A stretch of DNA of 6,973 bases, from positions 1 to 6,973 of the forward strand of contig CAVPUD010000020.1 of assembly GCA_963708545.1 (NCBI GenBank), written 5' to 3'. Position numbers and translations under genes: made by a program. Each line of letters begins with the position of its first letter. Positions within the stretch are counted from its first letter, which is position 1. This DNA comes from Extensimonas sp963708545. GTDB lineage: Bacteria > Pseudomonadota > Gammaproteobacteria > Burkholderiales > Burkholderiaceae_C. Shown in pieces: positions 4,912 through 6,973 of the stretch. The notes below the pieces were generated by a model. It was given only the letters and a program-made list of their open reading frames with translations. It had not been told where the DNA came from and did not search any database.

Positions 4912-6059
4912 AATTCCCCCGCTTGCAGCGCCGCACGCTTGCGCTGGCTGCGAGCATGGCGCCACTCGCCCTGTTGTTCATCTATGTCGCCCTGCGCTCG
5001 GGCCCACTGGCGCCTGTGGCAGTGACGGTGACCACCGTACAGCAGCGGACCATTGCACCCGCTTTGGCGGGCATCGGCACGGTGCAGGCACGCTACACGT
5101 ACAAGATCGGCCCGACCTACGCTGGACGAATCAAGCGGCTGGACGTGCATGTGGGTGACGCGGTCAAGACGGGCCAAGTGCTGGGCGAAATGGACCCGGT
5201 GGACCTGGACGAGCGCATTGGCGCACAGCAGGCCGCGATCAAGAGCGCCCAGGCCGCCTTGCGACAAGCCGAAGCCAAGCAAACCTTCGCGCAAACGCAG
5301 GCAAGGCGCTACGAGCAACTTTGGGCCCTGCGTGGCACCAGCGAAGAAAGCACCGCCATCAAGCGGCAAGAGCTGGCGGTGGCCGATGCAGTGCTCGCAG
5401 CGGCGCGCGAGGATGCCAGCCGCATGCGCGCCGAATTACAAGCCTTGCGCGCGCAGCGCAGCAACCTCCGGCTCGTGGCACCTGCTGCCGGACTGGTGAC
5501 TGCACGCCATGCGGACCCCGGCACGACCGTGGTGGCGGGCCAGGCGGTCGTGGAGCTCATCGACACTGCGAGCCTGTGGGTCGATACGCGCTTCGACCAG
5601 GTCAGCGCCGAGGGTCTGGCCGCCGGCTTGCCTGCCCGCATCGTGCTGCGCTCGCGGCGCGGCCAGACGCAGCCAGGCCGCGTGCTGCGAATCGAGCCTC
5701 AAGCCGACGTGGTGACGGAAGAAACGCTGGCCAAGATTGTCTTTGACTCGCCACTTTCACCACTGCCGCCAGTGGGGGAGCTGGCCGAGGTCACTGTGCA
5801 GCTGCCTGAACTGCCCGCCGCGGCGACGATTCCCAACGCCGCCATCCGCACGCTCGACGGCAAGCGCGGCGTATGGAAGCTCACCGACGGCAAGCTCGCA
5901 TTCATGCCGATCGCCTTCGGCCGCTCGGATCTCGATGGCCTGGTGCAAGTGGAAAGGGGCCTTGCCGCCGGCGACCAGTTGGTCGTTTACAGCGAAAAGG
6001 CCCTCACCGCTAGCAGCCGAATCCATGTGGTCGATCGCCTTCCTGGGGTGGCGCCGTGA
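4908..6059 (+). CDS. HlyD/RND-type membrane fusion protein (periplasmic adaptor of an ABC exporter)
   Basis: 383-aa adaptor expected to link an inner-membrane ABC permease to an outer-membrane TolC-type channel. Seen in order: a positively charged start (MKFPRLQRR), one membrane anchor at about 10-29, a first lipoyl half-motif (about 63-100, AGRIKRLDVHVGDAVKTGQVL at 72-92), an alpha-helical coiled-coil hairpin rich in Ala, Gln, Glu and Arg (about 102-187), the second lipoyl half (APAAGLVTARHADPGTTV at 191-208), a beta-barrel domain (about 220-300) and a membrane-proximal domain to the end (PNAAIRTLDGKRGVWKL at 309-325). There is no lipobox cysteine, so it is anchored by its N-terminal helix. 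An AGGGAG ribosome binding site (4896-4901) lies 6 nt before the ATG. The gene overlaps tetR by 4 bp upstream and the permease by 4 bp downstream. It resembles DevB-like adaptors of DevBCA/MacAB-type systems; the pairing with an FtsX-type permease supports an ABC rather than an RND pump. Confidence 0.93.
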   Translation: MKFPRLQRRTLALAASMAPLALLFIYVALRSGPLAPVAVTVTTVQQRTIAPALAGIGTVQARYTYKIGPTYAGRIKRLDVHVGDAVKTGQVLGEMDPVDLDERIGAQQAAIKSAQAALRQAEAKQTFAQTQARRYEQLWALRGTSEESTAIKRQELAVADAVLAAAREDASRMRAELQALRAQRSNLRLVAPAAGLVTARHADPGTTVVAGQAVVELIDTASLWVDTRFDQVSAEGLAAGLPARIVLRSRRGQTQPGRVLRIEPQADVVTEETLAKIVFDSPLSPLPPVGELAEVTVQLPELPAAATIPNAAIRTLDGKRGVWKLTDGKLAFMPIAFGRSDLDGLVQVERGLAAGDQLVVYSEKALTASSRIHVVDRLPGVAP

Positions 6060-6973
6060 TCAGCCTGGCCGGACGTGACATTCTGCATGCCTGGGGCAAA
6101 TTCGTTTTCACCGGCATCGGCCTGGGGCTCTTGATTGGTGTGACGCTGACCATGGCTGGCGTGTACCGCGGCATGGTGGAGGACGGCAAGGTCTTGTTGG
6201 ACAACAGCGGCGCCGACCTCTGGGTGGTGCAAAAAGACACCCTCGGTCCCTACGCCGAATCCTCCAGCATCCCCGACGATCTATGGCGCAGCCTCCGCGC
6301 CATGCCCGGCGTAGCGCAGGCAGCCAACGTCACTTATCTGACCATGCAAGTGGGCAAGGACAATGAGGACGTCAGGGCAATGGTGGTGGGCATCACCGCG
6401 GGCGAACCCGGCATTCCGGGCTGGCCGCCCTATCTCGTCGCCGGGCGCCAGATCACCCGCGGGCATTACGAGGCCGTGGCAGACCTCGCCACCGGCTTCC
6501 AGCTCGGTGACGTGCTGCGCATCCGCCGCAACCGCTACACCGTGGTCGGCCTGACGCGCCGCATGGTGTCGTCGAACGGCGACCCGATGGTGTTCATTCC
6601 CCTCAAGGACGCGCAGGAGGCCCAGTTCCTCAAGGACAATGACGCCATCCTGATGCAGCGCCGCCGCACCAGTGCCAATCCAGCATTCAACCGCCCCAAC
6701 GTACCGGACCTGCTGGGCGCGGTGATCGACTCGCAAACCAGCAACAACTATGTCAACGCCGTGCTGGTACGCATCCGGCCCGAGTTCACGTCGCAGGAAG
6801 TGGCCGAACCGATCCGCCGTTGGAAGCGCCTCACGGTGTACGACCGCGCGCAGATGGCAGACATCCTGATCGGCAAGCTGATCGCCACATCGGCGCGGCA
6901 GATCGGCATGTTCTTGGCGATCCTGGCGCTGGTCAGCGCGACCATAGTGGCCTTCATCATCTACACGCTGACC
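6056..6973 (+). CDS. DevC/MacB-like ABC transporter permease, 3' end beyond the window
   Basis: First 306 codons of an ABC-exporter permease, open to the window edge. The frame starts at a GTG that overlaps the adaptor stop (GTGA), with GGGGTGG at 6045-6051 as ribosome binding site, and has no stop. The protein begins MISLAGRDILHAWGKFVFTG, followed by a membrane segment (about 15-36). Next comes a large periplasmic domain (about 37-283) with GADLWVVQKDTLGPYAESS (52-70), MPGVAQAANVTYLTMQVG (83-100), LVAGRQIT (127-134), FQLGDVLRIRRNRYTVVGL (148-166) and TSNNYVNAVLVRI (228-240). A second membrane segment starts at about 284 and is cut by the edge. This is the FtsX/MacB periplasmic-core layout, and the GADLWVVQ...GP-F/Y-AE pattern fits DevC-type permeases as I recall them. 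Full-length DevC proteins have about 380-390 residues and four membrane segments, so roughly 80 residues and two or more segments are missing here. It should pair with a separate ATPase encoded downstream. Confidence 0.9.
   Translation, partial: MISLAGRDILHAWGKFVFTGIGLGLLIGVTLTMAGVYRGMVEDGKVLLDNSGADLWVVQKDTLGPYAESSSIPDDLWRSLRAMPGVAQAANVTYLTMQVGKDNEDVRAMVVGITAGEPGIPGWPPYLVAGRQITRGHYEAVADLATGFQLGDVLRIRRNRYTVVGLTRRMVSSNGDPMVFIPLKDAQEAQFLKDNDAILMQRRRTSANPAFNRPNVPDLLGAVIDSQTSNNYVNAVLVRIRPEFTSQEVAEPIRRWKRLTVYDRAQMADILIGKLIATSARQIGMFLAILALVSATIVAFIIYTLT

Noticed and set aside
6281..6736. 151-codon minus-strand frame near the right edge
   Set aside because: It is antisense to the permease, which has a convincing membrane and periplasmic-domain layout and an operon position.

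Overview
The DNA is GC-rich, with G or C at most third codon positions. Several features point to a betaproteobacterium of the order Burkholderiales, probably Comamonadaceae-like: two-gene CHR transporters, an RlmB of typical burkholderial appearance, and a GATAGCT-containing intergenic motif that I recall as common in that family. This placement is an inference, because no rRNA or other marker gene is present. No tRNA, rRNA, CRISPR array, transposase or phage gene was found.

Layout: 30-875 (minus) is a fumarylacetoacetate hydrolase (FAH) family enzyme. A 193-bp divergent intergenic region separates it from two translationally coupled half-size chromate-transporter (CHR) genes at 1069-1728 and 1725-2321 (plus). 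An aldo/keto reductase with its own strong ribosome binding site follows at 2413-3381 (plus). It converges on rlmB (3425-4174, minus), the 23S rRNA 2'-O-methyltransferase gene. From 4303 to the right edge (plus) lies a tightly overlapping operon: a TetR/AcrR-type repressor, an HlyD-type membrane fusion protein, and the start of a MacB/DevC-type ABC permease. The permease begins at a GTG at 6056 and runs open off the window end.

How the genes work together: the clearest system is the right-hand operon. Repressor, periplasmic adaptor and FtsX-fold permease are linked by two 4-bp stop/start overlaps (ATGA and GTGA). This predicts a tripartite ABC exporter with its ATPase just downstream and an outer-membrane TolC-type channel encoded elsewhere. 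An AT-rich imperfect palindrome overlaps the likely promoter and is a reasonable autoregulatory operator. The two CHR half-genes probably act as one two-subunit inner-membrane transporter. The FAH enzyme, aldo/keto reductase and RlmB show no obvious functional link to each other or to the exporter.

Overall this looks like ordinary chromosomal DNA made of known families. I did not find a convincing undescribed system. The points most worth following up are the identity of the DevBCA-like exporter, the candidate operators, and several perfect inverted repeats at or near gene boundaries.
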